From NCBI GenBank assembly GCA_910589415.1, contig OU342639.1, positions 21,956,268-22,020,267 on the forward strand: DNA of 64,000 nt, given 5' to 3'. Made by a program: the position numbers and the translations under genes. Origin of the DNA: Malachius bipustulatus. Taxonomy: Eukaryota; Arthropoda; Insecta; Coleoptera; Melyridae. Position 1 is the first letter of the stretch, and each line of letters starts with the position of its first letter. Of the stretch, positions 1 through 12,315 are shown one piece after another. Below the pieces are notes generated by a model that was given only the letters and a program-made list of their open reading frames with translations, made no database searches and had not been told where the DNA came from.

Positions 1-326
1 TTCAGTAACTTTCATAAATTATACTCAGTCTGTTTCTAAGCTCACATCTCGCGTCTTTCCACTGTGGCTCCGGGGATCAACTGAATGTCGTCTATACTAA
101 TTCAATCTACAAATCAACCATATGAGCTTCTATAATCAAAGTTAGAATTGTCGTTTTTAGCCCAGGCGGGAGGATTTTCAGAGTAGTAACATTTTTAGAG
201 AGCCATCTGCTCAAGAGAAATAATTTGTGGAGCCTGTGGGCATTCGGTCTGGTAATATACCTTTAGTTAGCTCTCAGAAGCCTTTTTTGGGCCAGTCTCT
301 ATCATTAACGCTTGCAGTTTGCTTTG
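1..326. other. non-coding left edge
   Basis: I see no gene here. The last 31 bases (296-326) match 26 of 31 positions of 2231-2261, on the other side of the R1-like copy, and may be a decayed target-site duplication. Confidence 0.4.
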
Positions 327-1940
327 TTATTGTATTTGTATTTGTATTTGTATGAGGGTGATGTAGTTACTGCGACCTAAAAGATCTATTGTATCCCCTC
401 TACTGTGCTTCGCCTGGTGTGTAGTCCCTTTAGTGAAGCACCCTCTCCAGGTCCGTTTCCTTGAGAAACTTCAGGATTTTGAGAGGATCAAGGTCGGGTA
501 AGTTCCCGGCCTCTGGCTGGTGGTGGCCCAGAACATTACTTCTTTTGAGTTCTATCGCATCGCAGTTGAGCAGCAGGTGACGTGGTGTCTCGTCTCCTTT
601 CCCGCAGAATCTGCAGACGCCATTCTCTTCTATGCCTAACTTCCTCAGGTGTTCCTTGAGCTTACCATGTCCCGTTAGGAATCCCGTCAACGTTCTGAGA
701 CGTTCCTTGTTGAGGTTGAAGAGTATCTTCGACCTTTCTCGGTTAAAATTCCCGAGAAGTTCTTTGGCTTGCCTCAACCCTGAGAGGTTCCTCCAGTGGG
801 TTGCTCTCAGTTTTTCTTCTTCCTTTTAGAGTTCTGCCTTGAAGAAAGTATCTTCGAAGCCACAGAATGGTTCTGGTCCTATGAAGGGTGTCGATGCTCC
901 TTTTCTTGCCAATGAGTGGGCACGTTCGTTTCCCTCGATTCCGGAATGGCCCGGTATCCACTTGAGGTGAATTTTATTTTTCTTGCCTAATTCGTTAAGT
1001 TTTCCTAGGCATTCCCAAGCCATATTGGAGCTGATGGTCGGAGAGCTCAGCGTTTTTATGGCTGCTTGACTATCCGTCAATATTTCTATTTCTTTGTTTT
1101 TGTAGTTTCTGTCGAGGTTTATTTGGGTACATACTTCTATTGCGTGTAATTCCGCTTGAAGCATGGTTGGGGATTTTCCCATTGGTTTGGAGTACATGGT
1201 GCGTGGCTCATAGATTCCTGCCCCGGTTCCCTCGACGGTTTTAGAGCCGTCTGTGTACCATTTGATCGTACCTTCTTTGAGAGTGCAGTTGAAGGTGTTG
1301 TTCCATTCCTCTTTCGTAGACAGTTTCGTGATGGAGTTTCTCTCGAAACTGAATTTCTTAACAGTTCTGTCTTTTGGTAGTGTTAGGAGCCCCTCACAGC
1401 CACCCAAGGATCGATCCTCAGTGACTCGCTGTACACTCCTGATTCCTACTCTTGACATCCTAAGTAGAGCTTCTCCAGCTCTTCTTTCTATCACCAAATG
1501 TAGTGGTGTCAGATCCAGGAGTACTTCCAACGCAGCGGTTGGGCAGGTTCTCATTGCTCCTGTGATGCAGACACACGCAAGTCTCTGGATCTTCTCAAGC
1601 CTTTTCTTTGCTGTTACTAGCTTAGTTCTTTTGTACCAAGCAACCGCTCCGTATGTGATGATAGGTCTCACGAGCATGGTGTACATCCAGCGCAGAATGT
1701 GTGGGTTACAGCCCCATGTTGTGCTAGCCATTCTCCTGCACACCATGAGAACGGTAGTGGCCTTACTTACTGTTTTGTCCAGGTGCTGGTTCCACAGTAG
1801 TTTTTTTGTCTAGTGTTACTCCTAGAAATTTAACTTCTTCCTTCCATTCTAAATCCACTTTGCTCAAGCGTATAGCTTTGAGTTTTGGAAACTTCAGTCT
1901 TCTTGTGAATGGTACAAGTGTTGTGTTATACAGGATGAAA
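327..1940 (-). pseudogene. R1-like non-LTR retrotransposon, 5'-truncated copy 1 (RT C-terminus, RNase H, zinc knuckle)
   Basis: On the minus strand the frame reads from the end of the reverse transcriptase (TTLVPFT, then EWKEEVKFLGVTLDKK) through the thumb region into an RNase H domain (YTDGSK, QAELHAIEV, ILTDSQAAIKTL, GHSGIEGNERAHSLAR) and ends in a CX2CX5HX4C zinc knuckle (CRFCGKGDETPRHLLLNC). Endonuclease and most of RT are missing, so the copy is 5'-truncated. Against copy 2 (38338-40423) two lesions stand out: one extra A in a run of seven at about 1801-1807, which shifts the frame after LDKK, and a TAA stop at 826-828 with the downstream frame (777 to 430) still in register. The 3' UTR ends in a TTGTAT-type simple repeat at about 331-353. 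The copy is dead. The family assignment rests on domain order and motifs; R1/LOA-type is the best reading. Confidence 0.85.
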
Positions 1941-2779
1941 CATTTCCAGAAAATTAACAAAAGTTTATAAAAACGAAATGTAGAATCGCATTTACTGGAA
2001 ATTGTTTCCTTTTCTCTCTCTCTCTCTCTCTCACAGAGATTTTCAGTCTTCAACATTCAATTTTTCTCGAATGGTTAGAAATTTCTTAAAACTAACACTA
2101 CCATACAAGACTCAGGAAGCTACAAGAATCAGGAAAGACATCAGGAAACTACTTATAACACTGTCGAAAAGACTGGCACCACTAAAATTGTATCATTTGT
2201 GAATTTTTGTAATAATTTTTATGCATTCTGCCTCTATCGTTAACAGTTGCAGTTTGGTTTGATATCCAGAATCAAAAAATCCCAGAAAATAAGACTCGAA
2301 AGATGGACTCGAATTTAAATGGATTTTTTTCCTCTCTTTTACTGAAATTTTGAGTCTTCCTTCAGCTTCCTATTTTCTCAATTGGTTGAAAATTTAGTTA
2401 TATTTGCAAATATTTTAGGAAAAATCTGAGAATTCAAAACATCTCTTTTATTGAATTTACTATTGCGAGATCTTGGTATATTCTGTGCATGTAATAATGA
2501 TAATTTCGGAAAAAAATTGCGATGATAACTTGGACCTTGAAACATTCAAGTAGGCGACTATGCCAAAGAGAAATTTCTACGAGTAAAACGTAAATTTTTT
2601 TAAATAAAGTTTTTTTTTAATATAGAAAAGTACCTTTGTTGAACAAGTTATGAACACCCGAATATCCCCTTTAAAGAGTAATGAAGTTTGATTAGATGAT
2701 TCAACATTACCTATTTCCTTTGATAGTGAGACCACAAATAACAAAATTTACACTTACAACCTTAATATTGGTAAACATG
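1941..2779. other. non-coding spacer with CT microsatellite
   Basis: AT-rich and without a supported gene. It holds a TC dinucleotide run at about 2013-2032 and, at 2231-2261, the partner of the imperfect direct repeat at 296-326. Confidence 0.5.
2013..2032. repeat. (TC)n microsatellite
   Basis: About ten uninterrupted TC units. Confidence 0.9.
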
Positions 2780-3115
2780 AAACGACTTGGCCACCAATTG
2801 CCCTTTTCGCCGTTTCGATGGTGAGAAAAATTATTTAAGACTTTCAGAACGCCTTTCTGTTATTTCTTTGGTTTCAACTTCTTTCTCAATAATTCTTGTA
2901 AGCTGAAATATTATTTATAATACATCAACTCCTTGTAATGACCCCAGAGAAAAAAGTCAAACGGATTCAAGTCCTGGGAGCTTGGAGGCCATGTAATCGG
3001 TCCTACGCCCCCAATCCACTTGTCAAAAGAAAAACTTTGGTTTAGATTGTTTCATACATTTTACCGCGTAATAGCTTGGAACTCCATCATTTTGAAGAGA
3101 GTTATGTAGAGAAGA
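2780..3115 (-). pseudogene. mariner-like transposase remnant, minus orientation
   Basis: On the minus strand, in two frames, the sequence reads LQNDGVPSYYAV, then DKWIGGVGPITWPP, then SQDLNPFDFFLWGHYKEL. These are the second catalytic Asp block (QNDGA-type) and the WPPRSPDLTPLDFFLWG block of the insect mariner/Tc1-superfamily transposases. Stop codons and a frameshift between the two blocks make it a pseudogene. It faces a second remnant of the same transposase family at 3220-3645. The boundaries are approximate; no terminal inverted repeats are clear. Confidence 0.7.
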
Positions 3116-3219
3116 AAGGATTGCTAAAAAGGGATAGAGATGATCCTAACTTTTTTGGTCACTTTCTTTAGACGAGCTCACAAGTTTAGTGTTCATTTAT
3201 GCGCCAGAATTTTGGGCAG

Positions 3220-3645
3220 ACATTTGATTGGACTATTTGAGTTACCTGAGTAGTTACGCGATGAGTTATATGTTGCTCATTCTTCTGGAAAACGTGAATT
3301 TACAAACAAGACAACGGATGTTTCTCCAAAACGATGGAGCCTTTATCCATTACGCGAAAAATGTAAGAAATTTTCAACCAAAATTTTTCTGACAGGTGTT
3401 GGGCGTGAAGGATAGATAACATGGCCTCCAAGGTCCCTGGACTTGACTCCACTCGAATTTTTTTCTCTGGAGTCATTACAAGGAGTTGGATTATAAAGAA
3501 TGTTCCCGCTTGCAAGAATTGAAAAAAAAATGAGAAGGAAATTGACGGAAACCAAGGAATCAGCCAGAAATAATAAAGAGGCATCCAGAAGATTTTATAA
3601 GAAGATGTTGTATGGTGTATTGTGACTAGAGGTAGCCATTTCGAA
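3220..3645 (+). pseudogene. mariner-like transposase remnant, plus orientation
   Basis: The plus strand reads MFLQNDGAFIHYAKNVRNF, then TWPPRSLDLTPLEFF, then HYKELDYKECSRLQELKKKM, and ends CIVTRGSHFERSL followed by a stop. This is the order of blocks expected for the C-terminal half of a mariner-type transposase, including the catalytic QNDGA Asp. There are stops before WPPR, a seven-T run at about 3468-3474 that shifts the frame after EFF, and another shift before the C-terminus. It is a related but separate copy from the inverted remnant at 2780-3115. Confidence 0.75.
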
Positions 3646-5100
3646 CGGTCATTGTGACGAGTCTATTTAATATTTTGTTCTATCAACATTTTACAATCAA
3701 AAACCGTTACAATGTTGCGACATGTATAATTGAATATGAGCAAGAAATACTGTCGTTTTCATTTTGCATAATTTATTTGATGAGAGAGAACCAATAAGAC
3801 TAGCTAAATGAAATTTGTAGGGTAGATTGCCAATGGAACAGAAAAGTTTTTGAAATATTTGCCAAAAATAAATTCTCCCTAAGAATTTTCAACAAAAGCG
3901 TTGTTAAGTAAAAGATCATTTTTTCTGCTTCAATAAAATTTTTATAAAATATTTTTTTCTGATTGTGTCAGTTGCATTGAGGAAGTTTACACACGATGTG
4001 ATAGGGTCATTATTTGACTACATCTCTGGAAAATTTCATCAAGCCATAACGAACTGTTCAGGCAGCATGACAATATGTCTGTGGAAAATCATCTTCTTCT
4101 GGAAATATTCTTAAATGATGATAACTCCCAAACCACAAATTTTGGGATGATACATATTTCACATATTTCAACATATCACCCTGTTTCGTTTGATCCATCC
4201 TTATGAATCACCCCATATATGAAGGAATACTTTTAATTAATGTTTAAGTTCTTGAAAGTTTTCGTTTGCTCGTTAACGTGGTTGGTAACTAACAAGGTCA
4301 TATAGCACAGGAAACTTGTCTAATTTAATTTCTTTATTGCAATAAAATACCTGAAAATTAGAAAAATGCACTGAAACTGCAACAGGAATACAATTCAATT
4401 TAGGTTCCCTATTTTATAAGTTGATATTTTGAGGTAAACGAACTTGTGGTTAATTATTGCATAATCTAGTTAACTTTGAACAATAAAAATAATTTTGGTT
4501 TTCATTTAATTAGTAGTAACGTGGATCGAGTTACCTTTACTGGTGGACTTAATTAAGCATTGTTTTGTACTTACTCCAGGCGCTTGATTGTAATCTCGAG
4601 AGTTTATTCAGTTACAGGAATGCTTTCCAGTCTGTAAAATTATTTAATTATTGAACTTCGCAGCGGTTTTAAAAACTGGATATCGAAAAACCGTTTGAAG
4701 AGATTAGTACATTTGGTATTATTGTTAATTTAAATCATGTTTCACATACAGCTGGCTGTCTCGTACGGGGTTGCATTAAAATCTGCGAAAGTCATTCTTT
4801 TTTAGTTTGGAAAGTGATCCCGACTAAACAACTTATTTTATAGATGTTCGTAACATCAAAAGCTTTGCTACTTGAATGTTAGACTGAACTGTTACAGATT
4901 TACCACTATAGGATCTTTCCACAAACTCTAAACGGCCAAGACTAACCTGAGCTCGAGAATAACTTTTTTCAGCTTCTCTCCTCTAGGCGATTTTATTCCT
5001 TTAAAAATTCAGGTTGACATATGTCAGGCTGTCAACTATCATTCCAATCTGAAGGATTTTTTCATCCGGGATGATGGTGAAATTTTTCTCGATGCTCTGT
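3646..5100. other. AT-rich spacer
   Basis: No supported gene. A motif ATCACCCTG at about 4177-4185 resembles the ends of the mariner-type MITEs found elsewhere in the window, but no partner end is obvious. Confidence 0.4.
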
Positions 5101-5890
5101 TAAATTTTCATTTAGTATTATTTGAAGTGAATTACAGGTTCTCGTTGGTAGCTTTCTACATATTTCCAGATAGACCACCTCCTCGAACTTCCGTTGGAAC
5201 GCTCTGTCAACCCTTGGCGAAAAGATGGCTTGAGTTTGACTTTATAATACTGGAGTAGAATGTGCAACTCCTCCACTCCGCACGCAAACAGCTCGTTTTC
5301 TTCATGTATGAGATGAACTATCATCCCCTGTCCCTTTTGAAGCAAAGAAGGACAGGTGTAGGTGGTGTACGCATCCTTTTGATTCATACACCCGGTCCAC
5401 GTCATTCTTCGGCTGTGTATAGTAGATTAGGTGGCCGTCAAATCTCGGGGATGGAGTCTGGAAACCACCCGACACACCTACAAGGAGTGTGGAGAGGAGA
5501 GCTTGGATGTTGGGGATGGGGAGCTTACAAACCCAAAGGTGATATCTTCCTGGCAGTCTCATAGAGTTGACTGGTTCGTACCCATCTTCGGGTGTCGGGT
5601 TGGTTTTAAGTTCGTACTTCCTTACTACGTGCAGAAATGAGCTATGGGATACGAAGATTCTACCTATGATACCGAATCACAACCCTTCCGCGCATAATAA
5701 GAATTGACAGCTCTCACGTCTCAAAAATTGCCTCGCCCTTTTTATTAAAAAACAAATGATGGCCTGGAGGTTCTGTACGTCGAGTATAAGTTTAAGGGAT
5801 ATGTCTACATATCTGGGAACTAAAACTCTGCACAGATATGCAGTGGCAGCTTTGAAATGCTGCAGGTTGATCTCAGGAACCCACAACTAT
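5101..5890. other. unassigned moderately GC-richer segment
   Basis: Several overlapping open frames of 60-100 codons occur on both strands (for example minus 5677-5886 and minus 5302-5562). None shows a domain, repeat or motif that I recognise, and no splice pattern joins them convincingly. It may be decayed transposon sequence or a low-expression exon; I cannot decide. Confidence 0.25.
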
Positions 5891-6439
5891 TAGGCTGTTG
5901 TTTCTTTGGTGGTCCTATTTTGGTTCCACAAGTATGGGGAAACAGAAATACTGCACCATAAGCGCCTATGCCGCAGCAGGTTACATACAATGGGGTACTC
6001 CAGGTTTATTCAGGTTCAGTACCCCCTCGATCACGCACAAGACTGAAGTTGAGAAGGTTTTTATAGTGGTACATCATTAACCAGATATGAAATAATTTAG
6101 CGATATCGAAATTATGAGGAACATGGATCTGGTACGTGACCACGAAGTGATCTAAATGAGAATATCTATGAGGGTAAAAGGAAGATTTTTTGGACAGTCA
6201 GCCAGAGGAGTTTTAAATTTACAGATCGAATATCATTTACAACGATTTTTATAGGAACAGTTTTCCTATATTTTCGCCAAATTTTTCCAAAAATGTGGAC
6301 ACGATCAGGTGCTTGCAGAGTTGAATCGACGAGACTTTGTTTCCGGGAAGTGTAGCATTGTTATTTCAGATTTGCGCCAAAAGCACCCCAAGGAATGCGC
6401 TAGTTTATTACTTATTCGACAGATTTGACAGGTTTGACA
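5891..6439. other. spacer
   Basis: I see nothing in it beyond short chance frames. Confidence 0.4.
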
Positions 6440-7010
6440 GATTTGTTGGTGCCTCGTTGCTCAAAGCTAATAATCTTACATGATGAAGCTACTATTTCGG
6501 CCACTGTTCGTTCTCACACAGCGCCGTTCTCAGATATGAAACGAAGATAACCCGGGCCCGTTGCTCTGTGGCGAAAAGCCACCGTGTGATCGTCTAGTTT
6601 TCTGAATTTCTCCTAATAGGACCGCTGTGTTTTCCTACGTTGTGTTTACCGTTGTTACCGTAGTCACCCCTGCTCTTTGATTGAGGTATGCCAGGATTAC
6701 TATGACCGAAACGGATGCGCAAAGAACCTACTATGACTCATTGGATCTCGATTGATTGGGATTTCTTTCGGAAAAGCGGGGAAATTAACTGATACTTGTT
6801 GTTAACTGTTGGCTTCCTATCAGATGTCTAAAAGCGAGTGATGAGCGAGATGATTCGTTTGCAAAGGCGTAAAATGGTGAAGGGCGAGATGGGCTGTGAT
6901 TTTTCATAGAGAGTACAAAAAAGTGGAAAGCGAAGATAGATATATTTCATATATCTTTAACACTTCTATCTATTTCAGATACCACTCTTTTGCACACCTG
7001 TGCTTTCTTA

Positions 7011-7130
7011 TTATTTCGTTTTGCTTTTGTTTTGGTTTACAGACGACCCGGTATATTTCGGGAATGTCTTATTATTTCGTTTCCGCTTTTATTTCGGTTG
7101 CAGACTATCCGGTATATTGCGGAAATGTCT
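7011..7130. repeat. 61-bp tandem direct repeat, two units
   Basis: Two diverged units of about 61 bp share TTATTTCGTTT, a GGTTNCAGAC block, a CCGGTATATT block and GGNAATGTC. A third partial unit (GGTTACAGACGATCCGGGA) lies at about 7239-7257. Confidence 0.7.
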
Positions 7131-8918
7131 TTGTGATTCACCTATTCAACTATTTTCCTTGCCTAATTTCCTTTTTCTAGTCTCTCTGATTTCACTTCAA
7201 GCAACTGCTTGAATTAATTAAAGAATACAACCACTTTGGTTACAGACGATCCGGGATAAGGCAGAAATGTCTGTCTTGTTTGCTTATTCGATGATTATTG
7301 AATTCTCATTTTGTATTTTAATGAACTTTACTCGTTGACTCGCTCTTCCTTTCGTTTGGGAATTTTTATGAGCGTTTATTGTTGTGGGCTTTAACCTGAT
7401 ACACAGGCACACTCCACCCTACTTTTATACCATTCGTGTAATATACCATATTATACGAATTTCTTTCCAATTTGCTTTTCTCCTTTTGTGGAAGCGGTTT
7501 TCCTGAATTAACGTCATACTCATGATAGTTGTTTTAACTCATCTTGTTTATTTGTTGTGTTGTCGTTTTGCCTCACTGGGCTACCTTTATTTGGCCACTT
7601 TTGGACCGTCAATACCTATATGCCCTGCGGCTACCTTTTTGTTCTACCTGACCTATCGGGGCGATGAGTCAATATACCTTATCATTTCGAATACGACGTT
7701 CTCTGCAATTCGCAGTTTTGTTTTGCTATTTTAAATGTGATGACCAACTGACCAAACTAGGCCGCTATTCTAAGATTATTCCGCAGGGATTATTGCCTGG
7801 GTAATAATTGAATGCTGGAATTTTTACGAATACCTATTCTGGAGCCGGCTTGTTTACGAATATCGAGACCAACCATCGATTCCACCGTGGTCCAAGGTTT
7901 TACCCCTAACACCTGTTTAGAAAGCAGATAACTCAGTCCAGACTGGCAATAACATTTTATAGCAATTTTCTGCGGAGTTTGTTTTTAAATTTTGAATGGA
8001 GTTGACATTCGTATGATGTGCTAAAGGAGTTTTGGTTTTGATTGATTTTGAATGGCTTTTCACATACTCGAGACTAATTTTTTTTTGGTTGCTTTGAATT
8101 CCTATTTTCTGATTTGTGATTTATAATCCGAGTTTTATTTCGGTTATTGGATTTCCTGATATGTGAGGGTGGTTATTACACCTGACAACCTTGCTTTGGT
8201 TTGCGTTACTCTATCCTACTCTGAGGGTGCTTTTGCCCTGTTGCGCTCTACGATTTTCCACTTTAAAGAGTCATACTCTTTACTGGTCCAACAGAGATCT
8301 TCACCTGGACATCGAGGTGAATGCCTCCCCCAATGTGGGATAATCGAGTACCTATTATAACTCCTAATTGGGTGTTGTAATGGAATTAGTATTTCCTGAT
8401 AATATTTGCGAAGTAGCAGATGCTACATCTGACAACGCTGCCTTGTTCTATCTAGACCTGTAACCTACTGTGGCGAGTTCCTGTCATATAGCGCCACACA
8501 ATGGGAAGAATGGCTCGTTTTCACTTTCTAAATCGTATTATTTAAAGGGACTGCTTTCTGCCTAACTTGGTTTATTTCTATTAACGTGCCGCTTTAATTA
8601 TTATTCGCAGGTTATTTTATTCCTGACCTGGGTCCATTTTCTTCCTAGCTCTATCTCAATTTCCTATTCATAAATTATTTGTTGTTGAGGGATTGCTTCC
8701 TGCCGCGGACTCTTTATTGGTTAACGTGATTGAGTAGGTACCTACTAAGTATTTGTCGCTGATGCCGCCTATTTCCTAGCTGATTATTTTACTTGGTTTA
8801 AAATGGGATCTGCGCTCGTGGATTTGCCGAATCTGTTTGATTATTTTACGTTGTTGAAAATGTGGTTGCAATGATATCTGTCCTTATTAATTTCTCAAGG
8901 GTTTTTTCCTGGGATTAG

Positions 8919-9092
8919 GAAGGACAATTCGGCTGGAGTTCACATAAGTCGTCTCTGGCCGAATCACTGGGCAAGAATTGTGATTAGAAGTTTGTTCGGG
9001 TGCGATTTGACCCTAACTAAATTGGCAATGGAAATTCTCAGGTTGAAGAAGGACAATTCGGCTGGAGTTCACATAAGTCGTCTCTGGCCGAA
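8919..9092. repeat. 45-bp direct repeat, 129 bp apart
   Basis: Bases 8919-8963 and 9048-9092 are identical over 45 nt, starting GAAGGACAATTCGG. A third, diverged unit with GGAGTTCACATATGCC follows at about 9119. Confidence 0.9.
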
Positions 9093-10080
9093 CTGCTGGT
9101 TAAGAAGGAGTCGTTATCTGGAGTTCACATATGCCATCTCTGGACAACGACTAAAGGGTTAAGGAGTCAGATGCGACCTGCTTGGAAGCTGATCTTCATC
9201 TCTTTGGTTTGCTCTAAGACGTCTGCTTTTATAGAAGCAGCGGTCCGCTTTCTAAACACCACGCATCAATTCACCTTATTGACATTGCCTGATGCCGTGA
9301 TTTATTCCTTAATCGTATTTCCCTAATTACGAGACTTAGCGATTTGACCTCGCGGCTACCTTACTGAATTGTCCTAAACCTGAACTACCTAAATTTTCCT
9401 TCAAATCGGTCAACGCGTTCTGCACCTTTCCATTGTTCCTAACTATTATAATTACACCGGCTTTACTTTCATTTCGCGTTTTCCCCTACTTGCCATTTCG
9501 GGACCGCGCTGTATTTTCGGCTGTTGTAGTTTATTAATTCGCCCTATGGATTGATGTAATTTTCATTATCGTAGGTGTAATATCGAACGAGTTACCATTG
9601 TCTTTGAAAAGGATTATTGTCTAAGTTATGATTCCACAAAAATCTTCCATCCGGCGGTCTGTTTCTAGGTCAGCTCTTCTTTTCATCACGCGGGCAGAGA
9701 GTGTCCCGATACAATGCCGGCCCTAACATCTGGCGTGTGTCTACCCTAGCCCGGCCGGTCCTTCGGATGCAGGAATCGTTTATATTGATGTAACGGCGCG
9801 TAGTTGTATTTTAATTACCTTACCTAATTCTTGCACTATTTGCTTTTTCGATTTGGGCTGATTTAATGAGGGCGATGGAAATATTTCCCTTATCATCCTA
9901 CCTAGGTGCGATCCATTTCAGATAATAATATTTTTTTACCAATATTCGGGAAAAGGTGTGGCGACCACAACACAGCCCCGTATGACATAGAAGGAATAGA
10001 TACAACCGGGTTCAAACGGCGAAGCGGTTAAGCCAAGTCTCCCGGATCCCTTTCGTGAGACACAATCACTAATATATACA

Positions 10081-11189
10081 AGGAGGTAGGGTTTATTGGA
10101 GAGTGTAGAAGTCATATGGTACGGTTAATCTCAAAGCTGAATAAGTCTCGATACTTCGGAACTATACTGAAAGTCCTCTATGACGATCAACGTAGAGTGC
10201 AGACAGCAATTTGGATTAACGCACAATATATGTAATTAGTAACTGACCAATTATAATAGGGAACTAGATCCAGTGGTGGAATTTTTATTTCATTTTACGA
10301 TTGTGTTTGAAGTGAATGCCTTTTATTTAGGATATAATGCGGACGTGAAACATGAAAAGCCGTCACAATTAGAGTTTTTTGATTAAATGTTTCAATTATA
10401 CATCTACCTATACTTGTATATCCTATATGCTCTCTATTACTACCCTTGTGCAAAATTGAATTTTTTGTCAGCTATTTGACATGAAATTAGAAACTTCCAG
10501 GAGATAAAAGAGAGTTAGAAGGTAGACTTGACTACTTGAACGCGGGAAATGCCTATATTAAAGCCTGATGTAATAGATTCACTCACAATGACTGGACTTG
10601 AATGCGCACTACATACCCATACACATCAATGCACAGGTCGCTTTTCACCGTAAAATTGAAAACCTCTGCTTTAATTCCTGCTTGTAACTATTTCGCTTGC
10701 CGGATTTACATAGCAAATCATTATTGATTTATTTTTGTATTCGCCGTGAATTTTAATTAGAATGCCGATCGTTTGGAAATTATTTGTTCTACACTGCCAT
10801 CGTTGAAATGCTTTGTTGGTTATATACTGGGTATAGTAATTTTATTGTGGAAAATTAGTCATTTATCTGATGCTTGCTCTATACAAATAGCGTTTTAAAG
10901 TTTTTGGTCACGTTTGATAAATATGATAACATTTTAATGTCGAGAGAGATGATTTTAATTGCAATCATCTCATTTTAATAAACAAATTCTGCCTTGTATT
11001 TCGTTACTGTAGGTATATGTGTAATTAGTACATGTGCTTGTATTACATAATTAGATAATAAAAATGAGAATAGGTATTTTCGCGCTATCGATAAGCAGAA
11101 ATTCTTCTTCTAATTCAACCTAACTTATCTAGTAGGTGATTAACTTACACTACCCGTACATACGTAGGTACAATTAGATATGATTGTAT
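10081..11189. other. AT-rich spacer
   Basis: No gene, no repeat pair and no clear regulatory site seen. Confidence 0.4.
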
Positions 11190-11193
11190 ATAG

Positions 11194-11449
11194 TATTAGG
11201 AACATTATTTATTCAGTTCAATAACAACCATACAACAACAACAATGACGAAGAAGCACATTATTAACATTCATACATCGACTCTACGACGGTTATACAAC
11301 CACTACTGACTTCTAGCTCCTTTTCCTGCCTTGTCCCATGTTACACAGCATGCGCAACATTCCTAATACCAACAGACCTTCCTGTTGGTGTTAATGCGTC
11401 TGCATTCCTTGCATTCCTGTCTGTATTCCGATCTGAGTGAATCCTAACA
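11194..11449 (-). repeat. 3' LTR
   Basis: 256 bp, matching 16384-16639 base for base by eye. The outer 4 bp are ATAG. Confidence 0.9.
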
Positions 11450-11462
11450 ACTCGTCCATCCT
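11450..11462 (-). promoter_or_regulatory. candidate polypurine tract
   Basis: The minus strand reads AGGATGGACGAGT directly before the 3' LTR, with 10 of 13 purines. It is weak alone but supports the minus orientation together with the primer site. Confidence 0.4.
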
Positions 11463-11751
11463 GACCAGGATTCGTCCTCGAATCCTACAATGGAAAGACC
11501 CAGGGTCCTCTAGAGTCTGGCAGGTGAACCCGCAGACTGGTTTGCAGAATGGCTGAAGCAAATACTCAATTAATTATACCAACCTCATCTGTTTCACTCA
11601 GTCATCTACTTCCCTTTCCATTCATCGTACTTCCATCAGAGATCAAACTCGACGTTTCCCAGCTACCCTTGCAGCAAAATCGAACGACACCCGCTCGAAA
11701 TCATAGCCTCCTAGTTATCATAAAAGAAAACCCAATCATTCCAGTTCTGGT

Positions 11752-12310
11752 AGCAAACTCGGTCCAGCTCAGCTCGAAGTCGTCGGCTTATCAGCCAACC
11801 TAGCAGCAACTCGGTCCAGCTCAGCTCGGAGTCGTCGGCTTATCAGCCAACCTAGCAGCAACTCGGTCCATCTCAGCTCAAAGTCGTCGGCTTATCAGCC
11901 AACCAAGCAGCAAACTCGGTCCAGCTCAGCTCGAAGTCGTCGGCTTATCAGCCAACCAAGCAGCAAACTCGGTCCAGCTCAGCTCGAAGTCGTCGGCTTA
12001 TCAGCCAACCTAGCAGCAACTCGGTCCATCTCAGCTCGAAGTCGTCGGCTTATCAGCCAACCAAGCAGCAAACTCGGTCCAGCTCAGCTCGAAGTCGTCG
12101 GCTTATCAGCCAACCTAGCAGCAACTCGGTCCATCTCAGCTCGAAGTCGTCGGCTTATCAGCCAACCAAGCAGCAACTCGGTCCATCTCAGCTCGAAGTC
12201 GTCGGCTTATCAGCCAACCTAGCAGCAACTCGGTCCATCTCAGCTCGAAGTCGTCGGCTTATCAGCCAACCAAGCAGCAACTCGGTCCATCTCAGCTCGA
12301 AGTCGTCAAC
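11752..12310. repeat. 52/53-bp minisatellite, about 10.5 units
   Basis: Tandem units begin GCAACTCGGTCCA(T/G)CTCAGCTC and contain GTCGTCGGCTTATCAGCC. Ten full units and one partial unit differ mainly at three places: GCAAACT/GCAACT, CCAT/CCAG and ACCA/ACCT. The near-identity points to recent expansion or homogenisation within the LTR element. Confidence 0.95.
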
Positions 12311-12315
12311 TTCTC

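Larger units (their letters stand above)
6440..10080. other. non-coding repetitive block, possibly a large LTR or LARD-like sequence
   Basis: This block is less AT-rich than its flanks, has no open frame longer than about 95 codons, and contains two sets of short direct repeats (7011-7130 and 8919-9092). At 9957-9970 it carries a small palindrome around TGTGGCGACCACA. On the minus strand that reads TGTGGTCGCCACA, a possible LTR-type start, but I found no second copy to define a pair. Its texture resembles the interior of the LTR element at 11190-16643. The boundaries are soft. Confidence 0.35.

Noticed and set aside
1253..1813. 186-codon plus-strand frame
   Set aside because: Antisense shadow of the R1-like copy 1.
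5101..5890. Exons of a host gene
   Set aside because: Open frames occur on both strands but no start, splice pair or recognisable motif links them; left as unassigned.
11549..11803. 84-codon frame inside the LTR element as a gag remnant
   Set aside because: It runs against the orientation of the element and into the minisatellite, and shows no gag motif.
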